Below are positions 23,721 to 36,217 of a stretch of 64,000 nucleotides of DNA, in pieces (within the stretch, counting starts at the first letter, position 1; each line of letters begins with the position of its first letter). A program made the translations under genes and the position numbers. Location: contig CAJNOL010000119.1 in the NCBI GenBank assembly GCA_905250125.1, positions 1 through 64,000 on the forward strand, given 5' to 3'. The notes under the pieces were generated by a model. The model was not told where the DNA came from. It did not search any database and was given only the letters and a program-made list of their open reading frames with translations. The stretch is from Rotaria sordida (taxonomy: Eukaryota > Rotifera > Eurotatoria > Philodinida > Philodinidae).

Positions 23721-24960
23721 TCTTATATTTTATTATATGTTGTAATGTTTGTCAATAAGAATTAATAAAAAGAAAAAAAAATCTATTATAAATTCTATTA
23801 TTATTTAATAGTCATACAATCATTTTGACGATGTCATTGACAGATCCAAGAATAGACTTGAACCGATGTTGACATTTATATTGAAATACATCATCGATCG
23901 TGTCAAAAAAATGTTTAGTCTTTAGAGTAGAAACAAAGACTAGAAGACAAATATAATATCTCACACGTGATTAATAATATCAATTACTTTTCTTTTTTTT
24001 CTCTTATCTACATTTAAGTCATTACATGAATGTAATTCAATCCTTGAAAAACTATTATAGATGCTAATAATACTAGAGATTAAATGCATAATTGTAATGC
24101 GCATTTGTTCATACTGGGATAAAAGTACAAACATTTCAAATATTATTTGTATCGAACAGATTCATTAAAGATATAAAGAATAAAAATTATAAAAAAAAGT
24201 TTAAACACTCGTCTATTTTTCGAGGAAAATGGTATATTTAAATTATTTGGCGAGTAATAAATTCGACATTCTTTTAGAGCGACGCTATTTCTTATATATA
24301 TAGAGTTGTTCAAAATATTTTTTATTTATACTATATATCTTCAAAAAAATTTTAGAAAAAAACATAGATTTTAGTTGTCAATTTGTACGGAATGAAAATT
24401 CTTTATGATATTTATCAATTACCAGCAAAATAATAGAAAACATTAATTGATCTTATTGTTCTATTGTCTTCTATCTCAGTTAACGCCAACATATTGAGAT
24501 CTGTTTGTAAGTTGTGCCAGTATCAATTTAAAATATACTTTACATGAAAAAATGATGCCATAGAATATAGGACTGTAAAATTTGTCGTGATACAATGCCA
24601 CTTGTATGTAATATCTCACTCATAAGTTCTTCCAACCGTATTATAGACTAATAGATTCATAAATAGTTTTTATTATTGTATTTTAAATGAATAGAAAGGT
24701 AAAAAAGAAATCGTTGTTTTGATTTTCATTTGTAATTTTTTTACGCACGTTTTATTAAACTATCACAACACATATCTGACTCTTTCTTTTTTTTGACATC
24801 GAAAAGATAACATGATAAATACTATACTTCTATTTGCTCGTCCTCCATTCTCATGATTCGTTATTCTTTATAGTGCTCGTAGTCAAAAGATAAAATAAGA
24901 GGTTCGGTTGCTATTTTATTTGAAAAAATAAAACAAAATTTTATCAAAAACTAAAAACAC
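23616..24960. other. Intergenic, no gene seen
   Basis: AT-rich spacer between the GPCR and the next plus-strand gene. Apart from the (AT)n run, nothing recognised. Confidence 0.5.
23693..23720. repeat. (AT)n microsatellite
   Basis: Uninterrupted alternating AT run about 80 bp after the GPCR stop codon. Confidence 0.95.
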
Positions 24961-26631
24961 ATGAGTGTAAGTCAAGTAAATAAAAATATTCGAATTTTCT
25001 ATTTTCATATTTTCTAGCAGGAAGAAATACCAAGATTTCCTGGTGGTCTTCGACCATCAGATGAAACTGCTATTGATGAAAGTGGCTTTTTTGGAACAGT
25101 AATAAAATCAATTTATGTTTTTATTTATTATATATTTTTAATTATCTTATGATTTAAGCGTCGTGGTTGGGCAAATATAAATCGATATGAAATTATTTTT
25201 CTGATTGTTGGTATATTAGCTGCAATAGCGACAGACAGTTTAAGCATTGTTCGTCTTATTGATATTCATGATACAAGAGATCCTGATTTTGCTTATGCTA
25301 TACTTATTCTAGTTAATTCACGTATGAATTAAATGAAAAAAAGTTCATAGAAAATAAATAAATGTGAATTTTGTTTGTTAATAGTATTTCTTTTATTATT
25401 TCTTATTACTGGCATTCTCTTTCAACGTATTACTCATATTGTGGCTTTTTTTATTAGTGCTGTTATGCTTACTATATATGTGATTGTACATTATGTTGCT
25501 CGAAGCAAAGAACCTGATAATCATGGTAAAGCTGCAACAATTCGTCTTGTAAGTATTTGAAATATTTTATAAATTTATTATTATTATTATTATTATTACT
25601 TTTTTGTGTTTTATATTTAAAGATTCGACTTATCCTTATGATTATTTTTAATATATGTTTTATCCCATTGGCAATATTAGTTATTAGAGATTATAGACGT
25701 GATGAATTTTCTAAACGGTATATTTATTATTAAATAGAAAACAACGAAATTTATTAATCATAATTATTTTTGATCTTTTCTTTTTCAAGACTTTTCGGTG
25801 CTTTTCCTACAGCACGTCGTCCACTTAAAATCTATAATATATTCGATTGTCTAGCACGTATTAATACAATGCTTTCAGTAAGTTTTTCCTTGATAAATTA
25901 TATTTGAAACTATTTATTTATTTTGAGATTTCAACATTCGTTCTTAATTTATACAATTTTAATGATTTGGAAACAACTGATAAACTTTTACTTGGTATTG
26001 GTATTCCTTTGGCATTATTATGGTTAGGTATTGGTATTGGCATGGTAAAATATATATTCATTTTTACATTGATTATAAAAAACCAAAAAAAAAAAAAAGA
26101 AAAAGAAAATTTAATTATGATTTTTTTTTTAATATCTAGATTCGTCTTGAAAATTTAATATTAGTTGGTATTTTCTATTTTATTTCATTATTTCAACCTG
26201 GATTTCTAGGTTATTCTCTACATAGCGTAAGTTTTTTATCTTCATCAATGTAAATAAAAAAACAAATCTAACAGGCTATTGTTACTTCATCAACATCTAT
26301 GTCAACGACAGCGACATTCACAACAACAATATCTACCATTTCATCTACAATCATCACAACTTCAACATTTATTTCGTCTATATCAACAACAAAAGCTATT
26401 GATCTAGAAATTACAACTACACCAATCACTACTATTTCAACATCAATGCCTAGAGTTCTTGTATCTGTACCCAAAGCACTTTATGTGTGTATAGCGGCAA
26501 ATATTCTTACTCATATATTATCTATGATTTTTGCTTTTATTTGTATTCGTAATTTTGGCAAAGGTCTTAAAGAGAAAGTATTTAACAATCGATTTGATAA
26601 ATGGTTTCGAAAACGTTGGTCTACCACTTGA
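24961..26631 (+). CDS. Seven-helix membrane protein of unknown family, 9 exons
   Basis: Exons as read: 24961-24966, 25021-25098, 25159-25321, 25385-25548, 25623-25717, 25790-25877, 25928-26044, 26140-26226, 26275-26631. Introns are GT-AG, 50-96 bp, phases agree; about 384 aa. A short acidic N-terminus is followed by helices: IIFLIVGILAAIATDSLSIV; YAILILVNSLFLLLFLITGI; AFFISAVMLTIYVIVHYV; LILMIIFNICFIPLAILVI; LLLGIGIPLALLWLGIGIGM; LILVGIFYFISLFQPGF. A Thr/Ser-rich extramembrane loop of about 50 residues (26281-26460) follows, then a last helix (YVCIAANILTHILSMIFAFI) and a basic tail. None of the class A receptor landmarks (DRY, NPxxY) is present, so I do not call it a GPCR. Exon 1 encodes only Met-Ser. 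The second acceptor could be ...ctag or ...cag, three bases apart. Confidence 0.75.
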
Positions 26632-26910
26632 ATTAAACTTGATAAACAAATAATTTAAATTTAACAGACAAAGAAAAATGAATGATTTGATCAATTATAT
26701 TTCTTGTTCTTTTATGTCACAATTTTTCATATTTTTCTATAAGAACAACAAAAGAAACAAAACAGATTGTTTTCTTTAACATATGGATTTATCTGTGATA
26801 CACTTGACTGTATATTTTTCATATATGGTCGTTATTTTTCTTTCTTTTTTTCAAATAAAAATATAAACTTCTTGATTAATATATATTGGAAAAGGTGATC
26901 AGGATACACT

Positions 26911-27160
26911 GACAATTGAGACCTAACATAAGGAATAAATTAAAGAAATATAATTTCATTTGAATAAATCTACATTCACATTAAAAATGGAACAGAGCTC
27001 TTGATTATTTAAAGTATAAGACTCTTGTTATCAAATGAAAAGTCAAACATAGTTGTTAGTATTGTTTTTCATTATTTGATGTGAATGTGAACTTATTCAA
27101 ATAAAACTATTTTCTTGTATTTTCTTGATTTGTTCCTTATGTCAGGCTCAAATGTCAGGA
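26911..27160. repeat. Short foldback (MITE-like) element
   Basis: The left arm, about 26911-26990, contains cctaacataaggaataaatt, catttgaataaat and acattcacatt. The right arm, about 27080-27160 read in reverse, contains cctgacataaggaacaaatc, tatttgaataagt and acattcacatc. The spacer is about 90 bp. No target duplication established. Confidence 0.65.
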
Positions 27161-30100
27161 ACTCATCTGTCGTATCAATTCTATTCACACATCGATGTGC
27201 CTCATATATCGCTACAGGGTACTGTTTCCACCTGCTCTGTTCTGTCCTGAAAACGGCTCTAATTTGTCAGGTGATAATTCGCTAGAAAAAACCTTTATAA
27301 TTTACTGATCATGAATATAGTACTTGATAGTGTTGCATTCGACTTTTGTTTACAAGCATCAGATCGGTATCTCTTATTAAAGAATGGATTTATAAACTAT
27401 TTAAAAGACATGATGTATTTTAAAGTCAAATTCAACATTAACTTTTACATGGAATTTCACCAAAATGAAATTCGCCGTTACAAAAACATACTCCTACAAC
27501 TTTAACACATTGGCATTTATTTTTGAAGATCACAATTTTTATTTTTGTATGGATTTTGAGTTATGAAAGAAAAACTTTTCATTAGATCAATTTACAAAAA
27601 AGTATCAGGAACAGTAATTTCACATTGTTACTCAGTAAAATATACCGAATAATTATACTCATAAATAATCTTATTAAATACTTCACAAACACCATTATTT
27701 ATATATCGATTATGATAATAAGTACCTTGATAAGAGAAAATGAAAATATTGCTTTTTTTTCTCTATTGACTGACAAGCTTTTTCACATATGGCACTGGTA
27801 AAAATGAGTTACGAAATATATTCCTTCATTTTGATAAGGATTAGATGCATAACAACGACTTGTTTAATAGATCTCTTTACTTACAAATTTATCATAACAA
27901 AAAAAGATTATTTTACTCTCTTTCTCTTCACATATGGTTAAATCTTTCATTGTATTTGATAAATGTATTAAGATGATTACCACAATTGCATGAATAACAA
28001 GTTAGTGTCAATGGATTGTTGATGATTTTCTTCATCATCATCAATACTCGATCTCTATCTCATCGTGTACTCTCATAACACTAATAATAACCACGTAAGA
28101 TAGAATTATGCTAGACATTTCATATGTACATCATGACATTCTATCAATGAAAATTATTTTCTTACACGATAATGATTTATCACATTTTTTTGAAAGCTAA
28201 TCGAGTACCGCAATCACATTAATGCCTAATTGAATTGTCATAAACATATGTCGCTTGATTCTGACACATATCTAATAACAATAAAGATCTTGGATATCTA
28301 TAGAGAAATAAATTTGTATACAAATATTTTGGATTATCTTCAAATTCCATACAATACCATCTATATTATTAAATTCACTACAATATCTCAAACGAATTTC
28401 AATCTTAGACACATATTTTACAAATATGAGTGATATGGAAAGGATAATTATTATTTCTATTAACTTTTACATGGACTTTTATTATATGATTTTTCTTTCT
28501 AATGGCGTAAATGATTTAAGTCTTCATTTTCTTTTTATAATAGATAACAGCAAACATTTTCTGATGAAAATCTTGTGTAACGAAAGTGTGTTTATTTTCA
28601 TAAAAAAATTAAAATGATAATGATTAACAATAATTAAATAGATTTCTTTTTCCATAATTAAAATGTCTTTCTTACCAATAACAAGAAACAATAGACACAA
28701 TAGAAAAGATTAGATTACCTGATCCTATAGAGTTATCAATGTTTGTAAAAAAAGAAACCAACTTGTACATCTTGCTTGTGTGATTGAATTATTGCATCTT
28801 TCAAATCATAAGCCACAAAGGACACTACTTACATCGTACTATATTCATTTATCTTTGGAATAAATAACAAAAAACATTATTTCTGTAGACAATGTACAAT
28901 TTTTTACAACATTGATATTGCAAATACTATTTGATTTTAGTGAAATTCATGAAAAAAATATGAATAGATGACTAAATAATTTTATATCTTTTCGAAATAT
29001 TCTCCATAGATTTTCATTGATTTGTTTAAATATTATTTCATTATGCTGATAAATATATTGACAAATAACTCTTCGTTTTTTTTTTCATAGTAAGGACTTG
29101 ACGTTGATCATTTCGACTTCAATACACTAAACTAAATTATTTGTTTTAATTTGTTGATATTATGAATACAGAGTCCGCATCGTAATCGTTGTTTCAATAA
29201 TGTAATGTGAAAATATATCAGTTTTTCAAGAGAGAAACGATGGACATATTTACTTTCTACACATTCACACTAAAGACAATCGCATTTTTATCAGATCATT
29301 TCTTTGTACAAGTATCGAAGAATTATCACAAAAAAAAACTAAAGTTTATAATAGTTTTATACAATATAAAAATGCTAGAAAATAAAAAGACTTAATTTTG
29401 TGAAAGTTTTTTTTACAAATAGTTGTACATGAAAGTTAGCATTGTCTTCGAATATTTGTTAATCAGTTAAGAATTGGCTATTATTGAGAGAGATCACAAA
29501 AAAGAAAAGAAAAGCCGACAATTTTTTTACTATACGACCATATATCGTTATCAAAAAATCAATAAATAATACAACAGGAATGTGAATAAAGTATTCATAT
29601 AAAGTTATATCTATTCATCTCTACCTTCAAGATATATAAAAATTTGTCAAGTCTTCTCAGATATAATTCTGTGTGTAAAATAAAACAATATATATATATA
29701 TATTCATTAAACATCTTTAAAGATCATGAAATATGTGAGTCAATAATTACAATGTCAAGTCTTTGATAAAAAAGAGCAACCAGTTGTTTTTAATCGATTC
29801 AATTGAATAGATCGTCTTTTGATCATAACTTTGAAAAGTTGTACATTATATTACATAATGAACATATGGTGTTCGTTCGACTTTAAGTGTCATTTTATGG
29901 ATGGTCTCGATAAAATATTATATTATTTGAAAATGTATAAAATAATGTAGGTCAATTATATAAAACCAAAATCAAATGTTATTAATAATTCATTAATGAT
30001 TTCTTGATTAAATAATTGATTTTTTTATTCAATTTTTTTGTGAAGTTTTATTTCTATTATATAGATCTTTATGCAAAATTCTATCTTTGTCTACGAAATA

Positions 30101-30387
30101 TCGTGCCAATTATGTTAATTATGTCTAATCTTCTATATTTTAATTCGCACCTTGAACTACAAAAGCACACTCGTTTTTTTCTTCTTATGTCTATGTATAT
30201 GTGTACGTGTGTGAACAAGTGAACTTGCCTACATTGCGCCCGTTACTACGCACGAATAGTCTGTTCTCCCTTTTTTTCTTTTCCCTTCTCTTCTTCTGTA
30301 AAAATAAATCAGATGATGGAGTTGATGAGTGATCGACTCTCTTGAATATATATGTATGTATGTATATTCAGAACCATTACATAAAAT

Positions 30388-30411
30388 GAGAGAGAGAGAG
30401 AGAGAGAGAGA
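30388..30411. repeat. (GA)n microsatellite
   Basis: Twelve GA units without interruption. Confidence 0.95.
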
Positions 30412-32626
30412 AAGACGTAAAGCGCAGGTGGAACAAACAGACAAAAATGTTTGGTCGCTTTCGACTTTCTTTCTCTACAACTTATGCAACCTATTCTATG
30501 TTACGTTAGTATTATAAGAGAGAACAAAAACGGTCCTTAACCAATAATGAAGATTAATGATTGATCATCAACTATAAATAACAATAAATTGGAACAGGTA
30601 TGAAACAATTTAATTGGACAGAACAAAAGAAGGAAGTGAGATCTATAATTATTATTTCAATATATAAACATATTATAGTGAATGGTGAGTTGTCATACAA
30701 AAGGAAATATTTATTACGCTATGAATTATATGATTGAATAATCTTTTTCATAAGAGTTTTAAGTAAAATATTGGTTTCATACGTATTATTAAACTTGTCG
30801 ATAATTTATATATCAAATCAATACATATATCTAATCCTTTATCGATCTTTCGTTCTTTTTTGTCTCTATTCATTTTATTAAATTTGAATATATGTATAAT
30901 TGTCTTTAATTCATTGTTCAAAATTGAACTATCGAATTGAGATATTTCTTTTTTTTTTGCAGAAAATAATTTCTTTTTTTATTCGACAGATCAAATTTAT
31001 TCTGAAGTAGGTAATATACATATTCTCTTCATATTGTAGTAATGATCAAATAAAAAAAGTAATTCAGACATTCTTGATCTTATTGATTAGTCTTTTGTTT
31101 CATATGTTGAAATAACCTTGCGGCTTTGTTTTTTTCTTTATTTTTTTTTTATTAAAAAGGTCAAGTCTTGAATATCTTTTTTTCTGCTGATAGTCATGAA
31201 TGTTTGTCTTTGTTTATTTTATGGTTGCACTTGACCAATACCTAGATTTGATTACTTTCTTATTTAGTATATGATCTAGTGATCGTAGTGACGACGACAA
31301 GAAGTATATTTTGTTATTGACTGCCACGTCTCAATATTCGAATTTCTTTCTTCTTTTCTTTTTCTTTATGCATTTATCGTTCTCAATTTCATTCTCTTTT
31401 TTTTTCTAAATGCGAAACGCCTACTCCCGAACAAAGTCAAGTGTTCAGTGCCAGGCACGATCGTTTGTACGCATTAAATCAAGACAATAGTGATGTGGCG
31501 ATAGTTAAAGAACAGGAAAAAAAATGACAAGTGTACTAATAATGGTCACCATCACCACACTAAGTAGAGAAACATAGGCATCAACTAAACGTGTATGATC
31601 ATTATTCGTTGTGTTGTATGTATATTGTACTATATATATATATGCGTGTGCACGACAAATGCACACATACATACATTTATATATTCCATAAATGTAAGTT
31701 GAAAGAAAAGAACATAAAGTAGACACGAGATTATTAGACAGTAAGCTCGATAGAACAAGGACGAAGGTCAATCCGTTAGATCAGGTTTTGCTTTTCTTTT
31801 TTTGTATAAAAACTATTTCAATTTATGTTCTTTTAGTTGAATGTAGTATAAAAATAAAGAGGTGTTGATTGTCACCTATAGAATAGCAAACAATGATTAT
31901 CATCATAAATGTCCTAAAAATAGGTCACTGAATATATTCATAAAAGATCATTAATGGTTAACAATCTATTCTCCGACAAAGAATACATGGATCACTTCAT
32001 CAATATTCTCTTTGTTTTTTACAGTTCATCCTACAAGTTCTGCATGACTAAGAAAAACAAAAATATGTAAATTTCCATGTATATATATTTTGACATGTAG
32101 AAAGAATGAAAATTTCCGGGGTCTATATCGATAATTATAAGTAATATAGATAGATGAAACTAGACATGATCATTGACCTTCTCTATCAACTACAACCACC
32201 TCCTTCTCTATTCATGAATCGCCTGCTTGTCATTTGTAATAGCGACTGATCACATTCACTTGTGATGTTTCGGATGTGAGTGATATAGAGACACTAATCA
32301 TTCATTTATACAAACTATTGAGGTTAGATAAACAATAGACCTTCAAATAAATGAAAGAAGCACGATCTAAGTATAGTTTTCGTATATTGCATGTTTTTTT
32401 TCTTCTGTTCAAATCGAGGTTGACCGTAAAGAAGCAAGTGTAAGTATCGAACATATGAAAATGAAAGAAAAAAAAAAACCAAGTAAACTTTGTTATTTTA
32501 CTCTTGTTACTTCTTTCGTTCGTAATGCATGTTAACTTAAGATGGAATATACACAAAAAAAAAGCTGTTGACACATTTACTTCATATAGAACAGCGACAC
32601 AGAACTTGAGAGAAAATGAGAGACAC

Positions 32627-32642
32627 AGAGAGAGAGAGAGAG
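32627..32642. repeat. (GA)n microsatellite
   Basis: Short GA run within an AG-rich stretch (32605-32655). Confidence 0.85.
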
Positions 32643-33646
32643 CGAAAGAAAAAAAAATCAATTTTTTTAGTGGCACACAAAATTAAAAAAGAAAAGAAGA
32701 GAACAATATGGCATTACTATGATTAGTATGTTTCTTGTTTCTCTCACACTTTCGCATCAATAATTTCCACATTTGTGTTTTTTTTTCTTTATACTGCCGG
32801 TTTAATATGATCAAACAAAGTAGTAGTAGTAGTAATATGAAGAACTGACCAGTGAATGTCTGATCGACCTTTTTTTACCATCTAAAGCTATTGTACCGAC
32901 ATAGCATACTTCTTCTCTCTTTCTTTGTCGCTCTTTCTATTCTCTTGTCCATAATTACCACATCACGCACAATGAGTGAAACCTGATGGTAGCTGTCGAA
33001 CGGTCAGTCAGACGTATGTGTATACTTGCGCATGAGGAGTGCTCTGTTTTTCAATTGTCTACGATGCAACTAGCAAAAGCACTATTGCTACTGTTAACAT
33101 AGACGATGTATGTTTTGCCAAAGGGCTTCGCATAGGGACACGACGTCAAAAGAGATGAATGATAGAATAATAGTCTATATGGTCCTTCTTCATTATGTTT
33201 TCTATATACATGTCATTTTTGTCTTTGATATCATCTATATACAAGAGAGAGAAAGAGAAATACACTAATTGTTCAGTTATTTGTTCTCGTTTTTTATTTT
33301 TATCTATGTATTATCATAGACAATACAAGATAATTTAGACGACAAAATGTTTGTTTGTATTTGCTATCTGAAAAGTGAGAAAGTCTTTATAAACTAAACA
33401 GAATGTCTGTCAATTTTGACAGTTTTTTAGTCACTATTTAATAAATCTATTGTGTTCTTTATAAGAAGAAAAGGTTAGTGTGGTTTTTTTCGCATTCATT
33501 ATCACATATGATGAAAAGAAGGCTGTCTAGTGAGGGAATATAGACAGGTGATAGAGTAGTATTCAAATAAACTGTTTTTTTTTTAATCTTGATTTCATTT
33601 TTTTTGGACCAATCCGAGAATAATAAGGCAAGACGAGAGAATCTAA

Positions 33647-36217
33647 ATGAGAATGGTAAGTATTGATAATCATTTGTCGAGTATCTTTTATAATCCTAAG
33701 TCGACACAGAATAAGTTCGATTTACTTCTCTAGATGACTACTATACATTTTACGCCTTGTGAACTTATCTTAAAAGTTGGTAGTAATGAATGTGATGAAA
33801 TTTCTACAGCAATAAGTAGTCTACTTCGTACATGTTCTATAAGCGAACAATTATTTTTTGTTGTTGAACGTCAAATTCAACCAACAACATATTATGGTTC
33901 ATTTACAAGTCAATCATCATCACCATCAACACATTTACCAATTCAATCTCAATCTTTAAGTTGTGTTCTTCTTTTAACTGATGATATAATTAAACAGCAA
34001 CAACTTATTCGTCCATTATCGATATCTACAACAAATAAAACATCATCAATTATATTACCAAAATCGAAACATTTTTTTAAATCGACACATATATGGAATT
34101 TTCATCATAAAATTGAATTATTAGATGAAAATAAACAAGCTTTAGCTCGACAAGATTATTATGAATTATCTTATTTTTTACCATTATGGTCTGTATCACA
34201 TATTCCAAATAGTCGACAACCTATTGTACGTTTTAATATATTTACTCAACATTTTGAAACAATGTTAACATTTTATACACGTTTATTTCAACGTAAACCT
34301 GATTCAAGTAAACCAGGTTTTGTACTTTTTATTTTACCATCATCACCACATATTAAAATAATTTATCAATTTTCAATTAAATATTCACCATCAATACAAC
34401 CATATACAATTGCTCAAAGTGCATATTTCAAATTTCGTTTAAATAATTTAGATCATTTTATAAATGAATATTCAAGTAAATTATTTACATTAAATAAATT
34501 TGAATATTATATTTATGATCCAGATGGTAATCTTCTTCATTTACATTTATATGATTTATCAAATTTAAAAAATATCGAAGAATCAACTCATTTCAAAACA
34601 TTATTTCATACAAATGATAGTGGAGTTGGTGATAGTAGTGATCCACCAACAGCACAATTATTTAGTTCAACTGTACCACAAGGTTATAAACCATTTTATC
34701 CAATAAATAATGAAAAACAACAACAACAACAACAATCAATAGCAGTTAATGCTGATATTGATGTTCAAAGTCATTCGTCTCAATCATCACATGATTCAGG
34801 TCGTTGGAGTTCAATATCATCAAACGAATTAAATTCAATGAATCGTATTAAACGAACAGTTCATCAGATTCCAATTACAATTGTGAACAGTAGTACATCA
34901 ATATTAGGAGCAAGACCAAAAAAAAATGAGAATCATCTTGAAGAAGCTATTCATAATTATAGATTAAAACAACAACAACAACAAAGAACAGGTTTGAATT
35001 CAATAAATTTTGTGTAAAATCTAAAATATAAAGTTTTATGGATACAGACAGATTTTCAATATAGACATCAATTATCTAATCTTCATTATAGCCGTCATAG
35101 CTGAGTGGCTACGTCGTTCGGCACATATCTACAAGGTACTGTGTACAAACTTCAGTACCACCAGCTATGAAATGGCACTACTTTGTGATGTACACTTGCT
35201 CTTGTGGTTAGTTAGTGTGTATGGAAAAATTCTACGTCAGTCTGACCTTCTGTCAAGAGCTACAGCTAGTCATAGTTGTAGGGAAGATATCAGGTTATTG
35301 AATTTGTTGTTAGACATAGATATTCTTTCTTGCTTCTACTCGACATCAGAGTCCATTCGATCAACTCTCGATCTGAATCCGAACTTGAGTGGATCGAAGT
35401 CTAAGACAACGTTCAATACATATATAATAAATCTTTATTTTTTTGTTTAGTACTACCTCGTGTTAGTCTAAAACAACAAGAACATATAAAAGCTTCATTA
35501 TATGATAGCGAACCACGTTTATCAAATGTAACAAGCGTCAATAATCGATATTATTCATCAATGAATGATGTTCAAATGAAAGGTCGTATTCGTCCTTTTA
35601 CAACTAATCAAACAAAATCAGTAAATTCAAATCATTTTCAAACAATAATCGATCATGATTGTGATATTTCATATGAAGTTGATTCACCACGTATACAAAC
35701 AGACACATCATCATTAGGATATCTTAATGCATTTTTATTAAAAAAACGTCAACAACAACTACAACACGGACAATCAAATCATTCGTCAAATGTTCAACTA
35801 TTAATTGCTCAATTTGAACAACCAAATCCAATAATAATAACTCGACGACCAGTATCAGCTCCATTGGTTGATCAAACTATAAAACCTACTAAAGGTATTT
35901 TACAACGACGTATTAATGGTACAATAACACCTATGTCAAATAAATCTTTACGAAAACGTTCAAAATCTGTTACTTTTGAATGTCATAGTGATGATAATAA
36001 TACATCAAGTGCAGATGATGATAAAGTTAAAAATTTAATTGATCATACACGAAGTCCACGAATTAATATTGGTATTACATTAGATTCTCGTCTAAGAAAA
36101 ACACCTGTACTTGATATGTTACGAAGTACAACTATGGAATCAGATTTAATTGATCCTCGACAATTAAATAGGACAACATCATTAAGACAACCATATTTAC
36201 CAATGGCTCGTTTTTAA
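33647..36217 (+). CDS. FAM124-family protein with glyoxalase-like domain, 3 exons
   Basis: Likely exons: 33647-33655 (Met-Arg-Met, perfect GTAAGT donor), 33734-34991, 35451-36217; about 677 aa. Residues 1-290 match the FAM124A/B layout as I remember it: HIWNFHHKIELL, LARQDYYELSYFLPLW, then VRFNIFTQHFETMLTFYTRL, FQRKPDSSKPGFVLFIL and a closing FEYYIYDPDGNLLHLHL. The YDPDGN ending and F-Y-x-x-L-F-Q-R-K segment are typical of VOC/glyoxalase folds, but no metal-binding set is evident, so enzymatic activity is not implied. The remainder is disordered, with Gln runs. The last exon carries TKGILQRR and, about 20 residues later, RKRSKSVTFE, which fits a PP1-docking RVxF motif preceded by a SILK-like motif. 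The second intron's donor (G|GTTTGA) is weak and chosen because its phase fits. A possible SINE lies in that intron. Confidence 0.78.
35091..35430 (+). mobile_element. Possible tRNA-derived SINE in the FAM124 intron
   Basis: It starts gccgtcatagctgagtggct, which contains a perfect-looking pol III A box (TAGCTGAGTGG, 35098-35108). About 45 bp on, ggtactg...cagtacc (35134-35158) makes a stem with a loop that partly resembles a T-arm/B box. The 3' side is unrelated sequence ending in an AT-rich tail (tatataataaatctttattt). The GC content is higher than the surrounding intron. The B box is imperfect and no target duplication was found, so this is tentative. Confidence 0.4.

Larger units (their letters stand above)
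26632..33646. other. Long intergenic region, no gene seen
   Basis: About 7 kb without a convincing coding frame on either strand. It holds a foldback at 26911-27160, (GA)n runs at 30388-30411 and 32627-32642, a short TA/TG-rich stretch near 31630-31680 and a (TAG)n run near 32820. The many 60-90-codon frames are low-complexity. Confidence 0.55.

Noticed and set aside
26268..26474. 68-codon minus-strand frame rich in Val/Asp/Ile
   Set aside because: Exact antisense shadow of the Thr-rich loop of the seven-helix gene.
30229..30517. Overlapping frames with Ser-Leu or Arg-Glu runs
   Set aside because: Translations of the (GA)n microsatellite.
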